Shown here piece by piece: positions 1-6,680 of a DNA stretch of 33,628 nucleotides. How positions within the stretch are numbered: the stretch's first letter is position 1; the number at the start of each line of letters is the position of its first letter. A program made the translations under genes and the position numbers. The stretch comes from Actinomadura sp. HBU206391 (GTDB taxonomy: Bacteria; Actinomycetota; Actinomycetes; Streptosporangiales; Streptosporangiaceae): contig NZ_JABVEB010000059.1 in NCBI RefSeq assembly GCF_014323665.1, positions 1 through 33,628 of the forward strand, in the 5' to 3' direction. The notes under the pieces were generated by a model that worked only from the letters and a program-made list of their open reading frames with translations, searched no databases and was not told where the DNA came from.

Positions 1-1099
1 AGATCTTGTGAACCCAGCCGTAGGGGTCGGGGCGGGTGCCGTACTGGATGCCGATCAATTCCTCGCGCAGCCGCATGGTCACCGGGCCCGGGTCGCCGGA
101 GCCGACGCTCCACTCTCCGTCGCGTCCCTTGACCCGGCCGACCGGGGTGATGACCGCGGCGGTGCCACAGGCGAACACCTCGGTGAGCTCGCCTGAGGCG
201 TTGCCGGCCCGCCACTCTTCGGTGCTGATCCGCCCCTCCTCCGCTGGGATGCCCAGATCGTGGGCCAGCTTGAGCAAGGAGTCCCGGGTGATCCCGGGCA
301 GCAGGGTGCCGGTCAGCGCCGGAGTCAGAAGCCGTGCCTCCGCACCCGCTCCATAGGCGAAGAAGAGGTTCATGCCGCCCATCTCCTCCACCCAGCGGTG
401 CTCCATCGCGTCGAGCCAGACGACCTGGTCGCACCCCTGTGCGACCGCCTGGGCCTGGGCCACGAAGGCCGCAGCGTAGTTGCCACCGCACTTGGCGAAG
501 CCGGTGCCGCCCGGTGCCGCCCGGGTGTAGTCCTCCGACAGCCACACCGACACCGGCCTGATCCCGCCGGTGAAGTACGCGGCCGACGGCGAAGCGATCA
601 CGATGAAGCGGTACGACGAGGACGGGCTGTTCACACCGAGCCCGCGCTGCGTCGCGATCATGAACGGGCGCAGGTAGAGACTGTGTCCCTCGGCGGTGGG
701 CACCCAGTCCCGGTCGGTGGTGACGATCAGCTCCAGCGCCCGGACGAAGAGCTCCTCGGGGATCGGGGGCATCGCCATCCGCTCGCACGACCTGTTGAAG
801 CGAGCGGCGTTCGCGTCCGGGCGGAACGTGACGACGGTCCCATCGGCGTGCCGATATGCCTTGAGCCCCTCGAAGAGCTCCTGGGCGTAGTGGAACACCG
901 CCGTCGCCGGGTCGAGTGAGAGCGGCCCGTAGGGCTCGAGGCGGGCGTCGTGCCAGCCCCGGTCCCGGTCCCACTCGATCGTGATCATGTGATCGGTGAA
1001 CAGCTGTCCGAACCCGGGATCGGCCAGCATGCGTTCTCTCTCGGCGTCGGGGACGCGGTGATCGGAGAGCTTGATGTCGAAGTCGAGAGTGCTGCTCAT
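1..1099 (-). CDS. ilvE: Branched-chain amino acid aminotransferase (3' end cut by window edge)
   Basis: This PLP-dependent fold-type IV transaminase performs the last step of Leu, Ile and Val synthesis, moving an amino group from glutamate to the 2-keto acid. I translated it by hand from the ATG at 1099. The start is backed by an AGAGGA Shine-Dalgarno sequence 6 nt upstream. About 366 codons are visible. The N-terminal half contains QELFEGLKAYR. The Schiff-base lysine is K203 in AKCGGNYA, followed by the family segment EEMGGMNLFF. The visible C-terminus reads YGWVHKI, so only one or a few residues should lie beyond base 1. It is downstream of leuB on the same strand, with an intrinsic terminator in the 160-nt gap, so it probably has its own promoter. 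The identification is secure; the exact end is not visible. Confidence 0.95.
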   Translation of the reverse strand, partial: MSSTLDFDIKLSDHRVPDAERERMLADPGFGQLFTDHMITIEWDRDRGWHDARLEPYGPLSLDPATAVFHYAQELFEGLKAYRHADGTVVTFRPDANAARFNRSCERMAMPPIPEELFVRALELIVTTDRDWVPTAEGHSLYLRPFMIATQRGLGVNSPSSSYRFIVIASPSAAYFTGGIRPVSVWLSEDYTRAAPGGTGFAKCGGNYAAAFVAQAQAVAQGCDQVVWLDAMEHRWVEEMGGMNLFFAYGAGAEARLLTPALTGTLLPGITRDSLLKLAHDLGIPAEEGRISTEEWRAGNASGELTEVFACGTAAVITPVGRVKGRDGEWSVGSGDPGPVTMRLREELIGIQYGTRPDPYGWVHKI

Positions 1100-1199
1100 G
1101 TTCGGTCCTCTTCCGGAAGCCCGGCAGGCCCCATCGCCCTGTCCGGCATTCCCCATTGTGCCCTTTGTCCGGCTAGGTCTCCTTGAGCACGGCGCACGC

Positions 1200-1226
1200 A
1201 AAAAGGGCGCGCCGTGAGGCGCGCCC
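1200..1226 (-). terminator. Intrinsic terminator after leuB
   Basis: On the minus strand a perfect 9-bp stem (GGGCGCGCC at 1205-1213 with GGCGCGCCC at 1218-1226) and a 4-nt loop are followed by five T residues (1200-1204). It begins 33 nt after the leuB stop codon. Form, orientation and position fit a Rho-independent terminator separating leuB from ilvE. Confidence 0.85.
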
Positions 1227-1259
1227 GGAGAAGCCCTGATCAGGTCAGGACGGCACGCC

Positions 1260-2315
1260 TCAGCCGGCTACTCGCTTGGTGATCGCGTCGCCGATCTGAG
1301 AGGTGGCCCGCGCCGGACCGCCCTGGCGCTCGGTCAGGTCGGCGGCGACCGCCGCCTCGACCTGGCGCGCGGCCTCGGGCACACCGAGGTGATCGAGCAG
1401 CATGGCCACGGACAGGATCGTAGCGGTCGGGTCGGCCTTGCCCTGACCGGCGATGTCGGGCGCGCTGCCGTGCACGGGTTCGAACATGCTGGGCGCGTCG
1501 CCGGCGGGATTGACGTTGCCGCTGGCGGCGAGCCCGATGCCGCCTGCGATCGCCGCGCCGAGGTCGGTGAGGATGTCGCCGAACAGATTGTCGGTCACCA
1601 CGACATCGAAGCGCCCGGGCTGCGTCACGAAGAACATCGAGGCCGCGTCGACGTGCAGGTAGTCGACGGCCACGTCGGGGAACTCGGCCGCCACCGCCCG
1701 GACCGTGCGCTGGTAGAGGTCGCCGGCATAGGTGAGCACATTGTCCTTGTGCACCAGCGTCAGCTTCTTGCGCGGGCGCAGCGCGGCACGGGCGAACGCG
1801 TAACGGACGACACGTTCGACGCCGTACGCGGTGTTGACGCTCTCCTGGGTGGCGACCTCATGGGGGGTGCCGCGGCGCATCACCCCGCCCACGCCGGTGT
1901 AGGGGCCCTCCGTGCCCTCCCGCACGACCAGCATGTCGATGTCCTCGGGGCGCACGTCCGCCAGCGGTGTCGTCACGCCGGGGTACAGCCTCACCGGCCG
2001 CAGGTTGACGTAGTGATCGAGCTCGAACCGCAGGCGGAGCAGCAGCCCACGCTCCAGCACGCCGCTCGGCACGGTGGGATCGCCGACGGCGCCGAGCAGG
2101 ATGACGTCGTGGCCGCGGATCTCCTCGAGCACCGAGTCCGGGAGGGTCTCACCGGTGTCGTGCCAGCGGGCCGCGCCCAGCCCGTAGGTCGCCTGCTCGA
2201 CGGCGAGATCGTACTGATCGGCCACGGCGCCGAGCACCTTGAGGCCTTCGGCGACGACCTCGGGGCCGATGCCGTCGCCCGGGATGACAGCGAGACGGAT
2301 ACTGCGGGAAGCCAT
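1260..2315 (-). CDS. leuB: 3-isopropylmalate dehydrogenase
   Basis: LeuB oxidatively decarboxylates 3-isopropylmalate to 2-ketoisocaproate with NAD+, in leucine synthesis in the cytosol. It has 351 residues, the usual length for the actinobacterial form. Visible family features are the N-terminal IPGDGIGPEV (residues 11-20), the substrate-binding arginines in LLLRLRFELDHYVNLRP (91-107), K190 in LVHKDN, and the metal-binding aspartates D223 (HVDAASM), D247 and D251 in DNLFGDILTD. The start is the ATG at 2315. A TAAGGT -10-like box lies only 6 nt before it and no Shine-Dalgarno is visible, which suggests a leaderless mRNA. The gene is followed by an intrinsic terminator and then ilvE. The upstream gap to the divergent cellulase holds a perfect inverted repeat. 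Confidence 0.97.
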   Translation of the reverse strand: MASRSIRLAVIPGDGIGPEVVAEGLKVLGAVADQYDLAVEQATYGLGAARWHDTGETLPDSVLEEIRGHDVILLGAVGDPTVPSGVLERGLLLRLRFELDHYVNLRPVRLYPGVTTPLADVRPEDIDMLVVREGTEGPYTGVGGVMRRGTPHEVATQESVNTAYGVERVVRYAFARAALRPRKKLTLVHKDNVLTYAGDLYQRTVRAVAAEFPDVAVDYLHVDAASMFFVTQPGRFDVVVTDNLFGDILTDLGAAIAGGIGLAASGNVNPAGDAPSMFEPVHGSAPDIAGQGKADPTATILSVAMLLDHLGVPEAARQVEAAVAADLTERQGGPARATSQIGDAITKRVAG

Positions 2316-2321
2316 GGACGT

Positions 2322-2350
2322 ACCTTAGTGCAAACGTCTCAATGCCTGAA
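2322..2350 (-). promoter_or_regulatory. Candidate leaderless promoter of leuB
   Basis: The minus strand has TAAGGT (2322-2327, TANNNT type), 6 nt before the leuB ATG at 2315. Seventeen nt further upstream is TTCAGG (2345-2350), a weak -35. Transcription would begin at or next to the start codon. No Shine-Dalgarno is present. This is inference from spacing only. Confidence 0.4.
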
Positions 2351-2383
2351 CGCCGGTCTCAGATCGCGGACGCGACCCGAAGC

Positions 2384-2452
2384 GAACAACTGCATGATCA
2401 CGGCAGGGGAAGCGCGTGCCGCGGTCCCACCGCCGTGATCATGCAGTTGTTC
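2384..2452. repeat. REPIN-like inverted pair of a dispersed 21-nt repeat
   Basis: The 21-nt arms at 2384-2404 and 2432-2452 are perfect reverse complements, separated by 27 nt. The arm core is ACAACTGCATGATCACGG. The same 21-mer occurs at 26025-26045, and diverged copies lie at 17571-17587, 25972-25990 and 26108-26123. The element sits in the divergent gap between leuB and the cellulase gene and overlaps no credible gene. There are no T-tracts, so it is not a typical terminator. Paired inverted copies in intergenic DNA resemble REP/REPIN elements; that comparison is inference. Confidence 0.85.
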
Positions 2453-2688
2453 CCCGCACCCATGCGTGAGCCATGAGCGCGCCGAGGCCAGGCGCCGGGG
2501 CCGGGCGCCGGGGCCGGCGATCGTTGACGTGGACGCCACCCGGACCGCACAATGACCGGCGGAGCCGAGTGACCCCCTACAGGCGTTCGTCCGGGCATGC
2601 CTGCCATCACCACCGCGACGACGGTGCCGTGCGGGAACGCCGCCTCGGCCCGTGATCGTGGTGTCCTCACGCGGAGGCACCCGAATCC

Positions 2689-4275
2689 ATGTCTTTCACC
2701 GACAGACCCTCCTCCCGGCTCGGCCCGCTCATCGCGGCCGCCCTCGGGCTCTTGCTCGCCATGGCCGCACTGGTCGCGATCCCGTCCGGGACGGCGAGCG
2801 GCGCCGCGGCCGGTACCGGCACCGGCTACCTCCGCACCAGCGGCAACAGGCTGGTCGACAGCACGGGCGCGACCGTACGCCTCACCGGCATCAACTGGTT
2901 CGGCATGGAGACCGACAACAAGACCTTCCACGGGCTGTGGAGCCGCAACTGGAAGAGCATGATCGACCAGATGGCCGGGCTCGGCTACAACACGCTGCGG
3001 GTCCCCTATTCCAACGACGCGGTCAAGCCCGGCGCCGTCGCCAACAGCGTCGACGGGGTCGCCAATCCCGACCTGGTGGGCCTGAGCCCGCTGCAGATCC
3101 TCGACAAGGTGATCGACTACACCGGTCAGAAGGGGATGCGGGTCATCCTCGACCGGCACCGGCCCACCAGCGCGGGGCAGTCCGCGCTGTGGTACACCTC
3201 GGCGGTCTCCGAGACCACCTGGATCAACGACTGGAAGATGCTCGCCCAACGGTACGCGGGGAACCCCACGGTGATCGGCGCGGACCTGCACAACGAACCG
3301 CACGCGGAGGGGACCGACCCGAACGGCACCGGCTCCTGCTGGGGCTGCGGCGATCAGGCCCGCGACTGGCGACTGGCGGCCGAACGCGGAGGAAACGCCG
3401 TCCTGTCCGTGAACCCCGACCTGCTGATCTTCGTTGAGGGCGTGAGCTGCCCGAGCGGCGGCAATGCCAACGCGTGGGACGACATCCCCGACGAGCACTG
3501 CGGCTGGTGGGGCGGGAACCTGTCGAAGGCCGGCGACTTCCCGGTGCGGCTCAACACGGCGAACCGGCTCGTGTACTCCCCGCACGAGTACGGGATCTCC
3601 GTCTACCACCAGCCCTGGTTCGACGAACCGACGTTCCCGAACAACCTCGCGGCGATCTGGGACCAGCAGTGGGGCTACCTGCACAAGCAGAACATCGCCC
3701 CACTAATGCTCGGTGAGTTCGGCACCACGCTGGCCGACCCGAAGGACCGGACCTGGCTCGAGCGCCTGATGGCCTACACGGGCACCGGGACCACGGGCAT
3801 GGGCTTCACCTACTGGTCGTGGAACCCCAACTCCGGGGACACCGGGGGGATCCTGAACGACGACTGGCAGACCGTCAACCAGGCCAAGCAGAACATCCTT
3901 CAGCCGTACCTCATCCCGCCGGCGGGTGGTGGCACGCAGCCGACTCCCACACCGACGCCGACCCCTACGCCGTCGCCGGGCGCGTGCCAGACGACGTACA
4001 AGCTGGACAACTCGTGGTCGGGCGGCTTCAACGCCACGGTGAGCGTCAAGAACGCCGGCACTTCGGCCATCCGGAACTGGAGGCTCACCTTCACCGTGCC
4101 GTCGGGCGTCACGCTGGTCAACGGGTGGAACGCCACCGTGAGGCAGAGCGGCACGACGTTCACCGCCCAGGCGCCCTCGTGGAGCACCGACCTGGCCGCC
4201 GGCGACACGGCGAGTTTCGGTTTCCAGGCCGGCGGGCCGTCCACTCCGCAGCCGAGCGGCTTCGCCTGCTCATGA
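2689..4275 (+). CDS. Secreted GH5 endoglucanase (cellulase) with C-terminal CBM2
   Basis: This 528-residue protein should hydrolyse beta-1,4-glucan outside the cell. Residues 1 to about 40 form a signal peptide: an arginine-containing n-region, a long Leu/Ala core and small residues before the mature TGTGYLRTSG. Residues about 45-410 are a GH5 catalytic domain beginning GNRLVDSTGATVRLTGINWFG. The acid/base is E203 in DLHNEPH and the nucleophile E343 in LGEFGTT. A Pro-Thr linker (about 418-432) leads to a family 2 carbohydrate-binding module bounded by C433 and C527, with the usual exposed tryptophans (NSWSGGF, GWNATV, PSWSTDL). A GGAGG sequence ends 11 nt before the ATG. It is the only plus-strand gene in the left 14 kb, lying between leuB and serA. 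A 17-bp hairpin follows it. The exact glucan specificity cannot be told from sequence. Confidence 0.95.
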   Translation: MSFTDRPSSRLGPLIAAALGLLLAMAALVAIPSGTASGAAAGTGTGYLRTSGNRLVDSTGATVRLTGINWFGMETDNKTFHGLWSRNWKSMIDQMAGLGYNTLRVPYSNDAVKPGAVANSVDGVANPDLVGLSPLQILDKVIDYTGQKGMRVILDRHRPTSAGQSALWYTSAVSETTWINDWKMLAQRYAGNPTVIGADLHNEPHAEGTDPNGTGSCWGCGDQARDWRLAAERGGNAVLSVNPDLLIFVEGVSCPSGGNANAWDDIPDEHCGWWGGNLSKAGDFPVRLNTANRLVYSPHEYGISVYHQPWFDEPTFPNNLAAIWDQQWGYLHKQNIAPLMLGEFGTTLADPKDRTWLERLMAYTGTGTTGMGFTYWSWNPNSGDTGGILNDDWQTVNQAKQNILQPYLIPPAGGGTQPTPTPTPTPTPSPGACQTTYKLDNSWSGGFNATVSVKNAGTSAIRNWRLTFTVPSGVTLVNGWNATVRQSGTTFTAQAPSWSTDLAAGDTASFGFQAGGPSTPQPSGFACS

Positions 4276-4334
4276 TCGCCCACCCGTGGTCGCGTGATGG
4301 GGCGACCGCACGGTGATCCTTCGGTGATCCGTCA

Positions 4335-4371
4335 TGCGCCCGGCCCGCCGGCCACCGGCGGGCCGGGCGCA
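4335..4371. terminator. Perfect 17-bp hairpin, probable bidirectional terminator
   Basis: Arms 4335-4351 and 4355-4371 are perfectly complementary over 17 bp (outer TGCGCCCGG, inner CCCGCCGG) with a 3-nt CCA loop. It begins 60 nt after the cellulase stop codon. There is no T-run on either strand, which is common for actinobacterial terminators. A possible small gene ends 24 nt away on the opposite strand, so it could serve both. Confidence 0.7.
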
Positions 4372-4394
4372 TATGGCCGGATCGTGGCGGCGGC

Positions 4395-4505
4395 CTACTT
4401 GCCGGCCGCGCCGCCGTTGTCACGCCGGTCCAGAGCGGTCTGGACGGCTCGGGTCGCCTCGTCCTGGGCCTCGTCAGCGGGCACGCAAGCAGAAGTGCGG
4501 TTCAT
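4395..4505 (-). CDS. Possible small hypothetical protein (36 aa)
   Basis: A minus-strand ORF starts at ATG 4505 and ends with TAG at 4397-4395. A GGAG lies 9 nt before the ATG. In-frame ATGs at 4520 and 4535 would give 41 or 46 residues but have no ribosome-binding site. The product begins MNRTSACVPADEAQDEATR and ends GGAAGK: acidic, soluble, without a membrane segment. Most third positions are G or C, and it ends just before a bidirectional-looking hairpin; both points favour a real gene. It is short and I recognise no family, so it could be chance. Confidence 0.35.
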   Translation of the reverse strand: MNRTSACVPADEAQDEATRAVQTALDRRDNGGAAGK

Positions 4506-4787
4506 GGGATCAGGCTCCATATCGGGGTGCGGCATGTACTGGGCTTACGGCCGGCACCTCACTCCGCGGCGGGTCGCCGGCCTGCCCGGCATTCAAGCCC
4601 CGTCGCGGCTGCCAAGAACTACCGAATGGCACCACATGGTCACCATGGTACCCGCCAGTAGGGTTCTTAGTCTTGCGATGCGGCCGATATTTCCACATGC
4701 TGAGACATGCAGGCACCGGCAACGTCGGGTCGAGGAAGCCCCGAGATGGTGAAATCCCAGGCCGGCGGCGAGGCCGGCCCGAAATGA

Positions 4788-4842
4788 CGAAGGCCGTGAC
4801 CTCGCGGCCGGCGGTGCCGTCCGCCGCGGGTCACGGCCTTCG
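4788..4842 (-). terminator. Hairpin terminator of serA
   Basis: The outer arms CGAAGGCCGTGACC (4788-4801) and GGTCACGGCCTTCG (4829-4842) pair perfectly over 14 bp. After a one-base bulge an inner CGCGGC/GCCGCG stem of 6 bp follows. It starts 7 nt after the serA stop codon. The sequence after it on the minus strand is TCATTTC, only weakly T-rich. Confidence 0.75.
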
Positions 4843-4848
4843 ATGACG

Positions 4849-6441
4849 TCAGTTTCCGTCGAGGTCGACGCGGCGCCCCATGTCGGCGCCGATCTCCTTG
4901 GTGATCGAGTCGAGCAGGTCCGGCGTGATCGCGGAGTCGACGGTGAGCGCGATCAGGGCCTTGCCGCCCTTCTCGTGCCGGCCGACCTGCATGCCGGCGA
5001 TGTTGATTCCGAGGTCGCCGAGCAGCTTGCCGACGACGCCGACGATGCCCGGGCGGTCCGTGTAGGCGAAGAACGCCATGTGCTCGGCCGGAAGCAGTTC
5101 CACGTCGTAGCCGTTGATCTCGACGATCCGCTCGATCTGCTTGGGGCCGGTGAGCGTGCCCGAGACCGACACCACGTCGCCGTCGCTCATCGTCCCCCGT
5201 ACGGTGACGACGTTGCGCCAGTCGGGGCTGTCCTCGCTGGTGGTCAGCGTCACCTCGACGCCGCGGTCACGAGCCAGCAGCGGCGCGTTGACGAAGGTCA
5301 CCGACTCCTCGATCACGTCGGCGAAGACGCCCTTGAGCGCCGCCAGCTCCAGCACCTTGACGTCGTGTGCGGCGATCTCGCCCCGCACGACCACGTCGAG
5401 CCGTACGGGAACTCCGGCCGCGAGCGCGGTGAAGATCCGGCCGAGCTTCTCGGCCAGCGGCAGCCCCGGCTTGACGTCCTCGGCCACCGCACCGCCCTGG
5501 ACGTTGACCGCGTCGGGCACGAACTCGCCGGAGAGCGCGAGCTTGACCGACCGCGCGACCTGTGTGCCGGCCTTCTCCTGCGCCTCATGGGTGCTGGCGC
5601 CCAGGTGCGGCGTGACGACGGTGTTGTCGAAGTGGAACAGCGGGCTGTCGGTGCACGGCTCGCTGGTGAAGACGTCGATGCCCGCGCCGGCCACCCGGCC
5701 GTCCTTGAGGGCCAGCGCCAACGCGTTCTCGTCGACGATCCCGCCACGGGCGGCGTTGACGATGCGAACGCTGGGCTTGACCTCGTGCAGCTCCTTGTCG
5801 CCGATCAGCCCGAGCGTCTCAGGCGTCTTCGGCAGGTGCACGGTGATGAAGTCGCTCTCCCGCAGCAACTCCTCCAGCGTGACCAGTTTGACGCCCAGCT
5901 GCGCGGCGCGCGCGGCCTGGACGTAGGGGTCGTAGGCGATCACGTTCATGTCGAAGGCGGCGAGCCGCTGCGAGACCAGGACGCCGATGCGGCCGAGGCC
6001 GAGCACGCCGACGGTCTTGCCCTGAAGCTCGACGCCCGTGTACTTGGCGCGCTTCCACTCGCCCTTCTTGAGGGCCGAGTGGCCCTGCGGCACGTTGCGC
6101 GCCGTCGCCAGCAGCAACGCGATCGCGTGCTCGGCGGCGGTGACGATGTTGGAGGTCGGCGCGTTGACGACCATGACACCGGCCTTGGTGGCGGCCTCGA
6201 CATCGACGTTGTCGAGGCCGACTCCGGCCCGGGCGACCACCCGGAGACTGCGGGCGTGCTCGAACACCTCAGCGGTGACCTTGGTGGCGCTGCGTACGAT
6301 CAGCGCGTCGACGTCGGCGACGGCCGGGAGCAGCTGTGCGCGGTCGGCGCCGTCCACATGCCGGACCTCGAAATCGGTCTCGAGAACGGCGATGCCGGCG
6401 GGCGAAAGCTCTTCTGCGACGAGGACGACAGGCTTACTCAA
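4849..6441 (-). CDS. serA: D-3-phosphoglycerate dehydrogenase (type I, with ACT domain)
   Basis: SerA oxidises 3-phosphoglycerate to 3-phosphohydroxypyruvate with NAD+, the first step of serine synthesis. The 530-residue length matches the long actinobacterial form. Visible features are the GLGRIG nucleotide-binding motif (residues 148-153) and the catalytic triad R232 (NAARGG), E261 (DVFTSEP) and H279 (VTPHLG). An intervening domain follows (about 310-450), then a C-terminal ACT domain (about 455-530, FFAYTDRPGIVGVVGKLL), the serine-sensing module of this family. The start is TTG at 6441 (TTG AGT AAG CCT): no in-frame ATG or GTG lies closer, MSKPVVLVAEEL is the normal N-terminus, and AAGGA lies 7 nt upstream. 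That Shine-Dalgarno lies within the small palindrome AAAAGGACTTTT (6444-6455). A strong hairpin follows the stop. Confidence 0.97.
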   Translation of the reverse strand: MSKPVVLVAEELSPAGIAVLETDFEVRHVDGADRAQLLPAVADVDALIVRSATKVTAEVFEHARSLRVVARAGVGLDNVDVEAATKAGVMVVNAPTSNIVTAAEHAIALLLATARNVPQGHSALKKGEWKRAKYTGVELQGKTVGVLGLGRIGVLVSQRLAAFDMNVIAYDPYVQAARAAQLGVKLVTLEELLRESDFITVHLPKTPETLGLIGDKELHEVKPSVRIVNAARGGIVDENALALALKDGRVAGAGIDVFTSEPCTDSPLFHFDNTVVTPHLGASTHEAQEKAGTQVARSVKLALSGEFVPDAVNVQGGAVAEDVKPGLPLAEKLGRIFTALAAGVPVRLDVVVRGEIAAHDVKVLELAALKGVFADVIEESVTFVNAPLLARDRGVEVTLTTSEDSPDWRNVVTVRGTMSDGDVVSVSGTLTGPKQIERIVEINGYDVELLPAEHMAFFAYTDRPGIVGVVGKLLGDLGINIAGMQVGRHEKGGKALIALTVDSAITPDLLDSITKEIGADMGRRVDLDGN

Positions 6442-6631
6442 GGAAAAGTCCTTTTTGGAGTGGATTCAAGCGATGAAAGGTCGCGAGACACCACCTTGTG
6501 CCGCGCCAGCACCCCAGTTTAATCCGTGGCGCCACGCGGCCGGACGGGACCGCCCCCCATGCCCCGCCGAGACGGGGGGACACGGCCCCGCGATGTGCGC
6601 TGATCAGGGCGCTGACGGGCGGCGGACCACC

Positions 6632-6672
6632 CGGGATTCGGCGCCGCCGTCGGCGCGGCGACGCCGATCCCG
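6632..6672 (-). terminator. Hairpin terminator of the padR-ABC operon
   Basis: Three stacked stems form a long hairpin: CGGGAT/ATCCCG (6632-6637 with 6667-6672), CGGCG/CGCCG (6639-6643 with 6662-6666) and CCGC/GCGG (6644-6647 with 6655-6658), with small bulges. It lies 8 nt past the permease stop codon. There is no T-run, so this is a GC-hairpin type call. Confidence 0.5.
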
Positions 6673-6680
6673 ACGGGAAC

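Larger units (their letters stand above)
4276..4848. other. Gap between convergent cellulase and serA
   Basis: These 573 nt hold a very stable hairpin (4335-4371), one possible small minus-strand gene (4395-4505), a perfect 13-nt odd palindrome CATGGTCACCATG (4635-4647) and the serA terminator hairpin (4788-4842). The other open frames here lack coding-like third-position bias and recognisable products. From about 4540 to 4785 I see nothing else that I can support. Confidence 0.6.

Noticed and set aside
2398..3684. A 428-codon minus-strand frame opposite the cellulase
   Set aside because: It is an antisense shadow of the GH5 gene that runs into the repeat element; its C-terminal NNCMITA comes from the repeat.
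4294..4846. Plus-strand frames of 152 and 170 codons after the cellulase
   Set aside because: Both read through the 17-bp hairpin and lack biased third positions, ribosome-binding sites and recognisable products.
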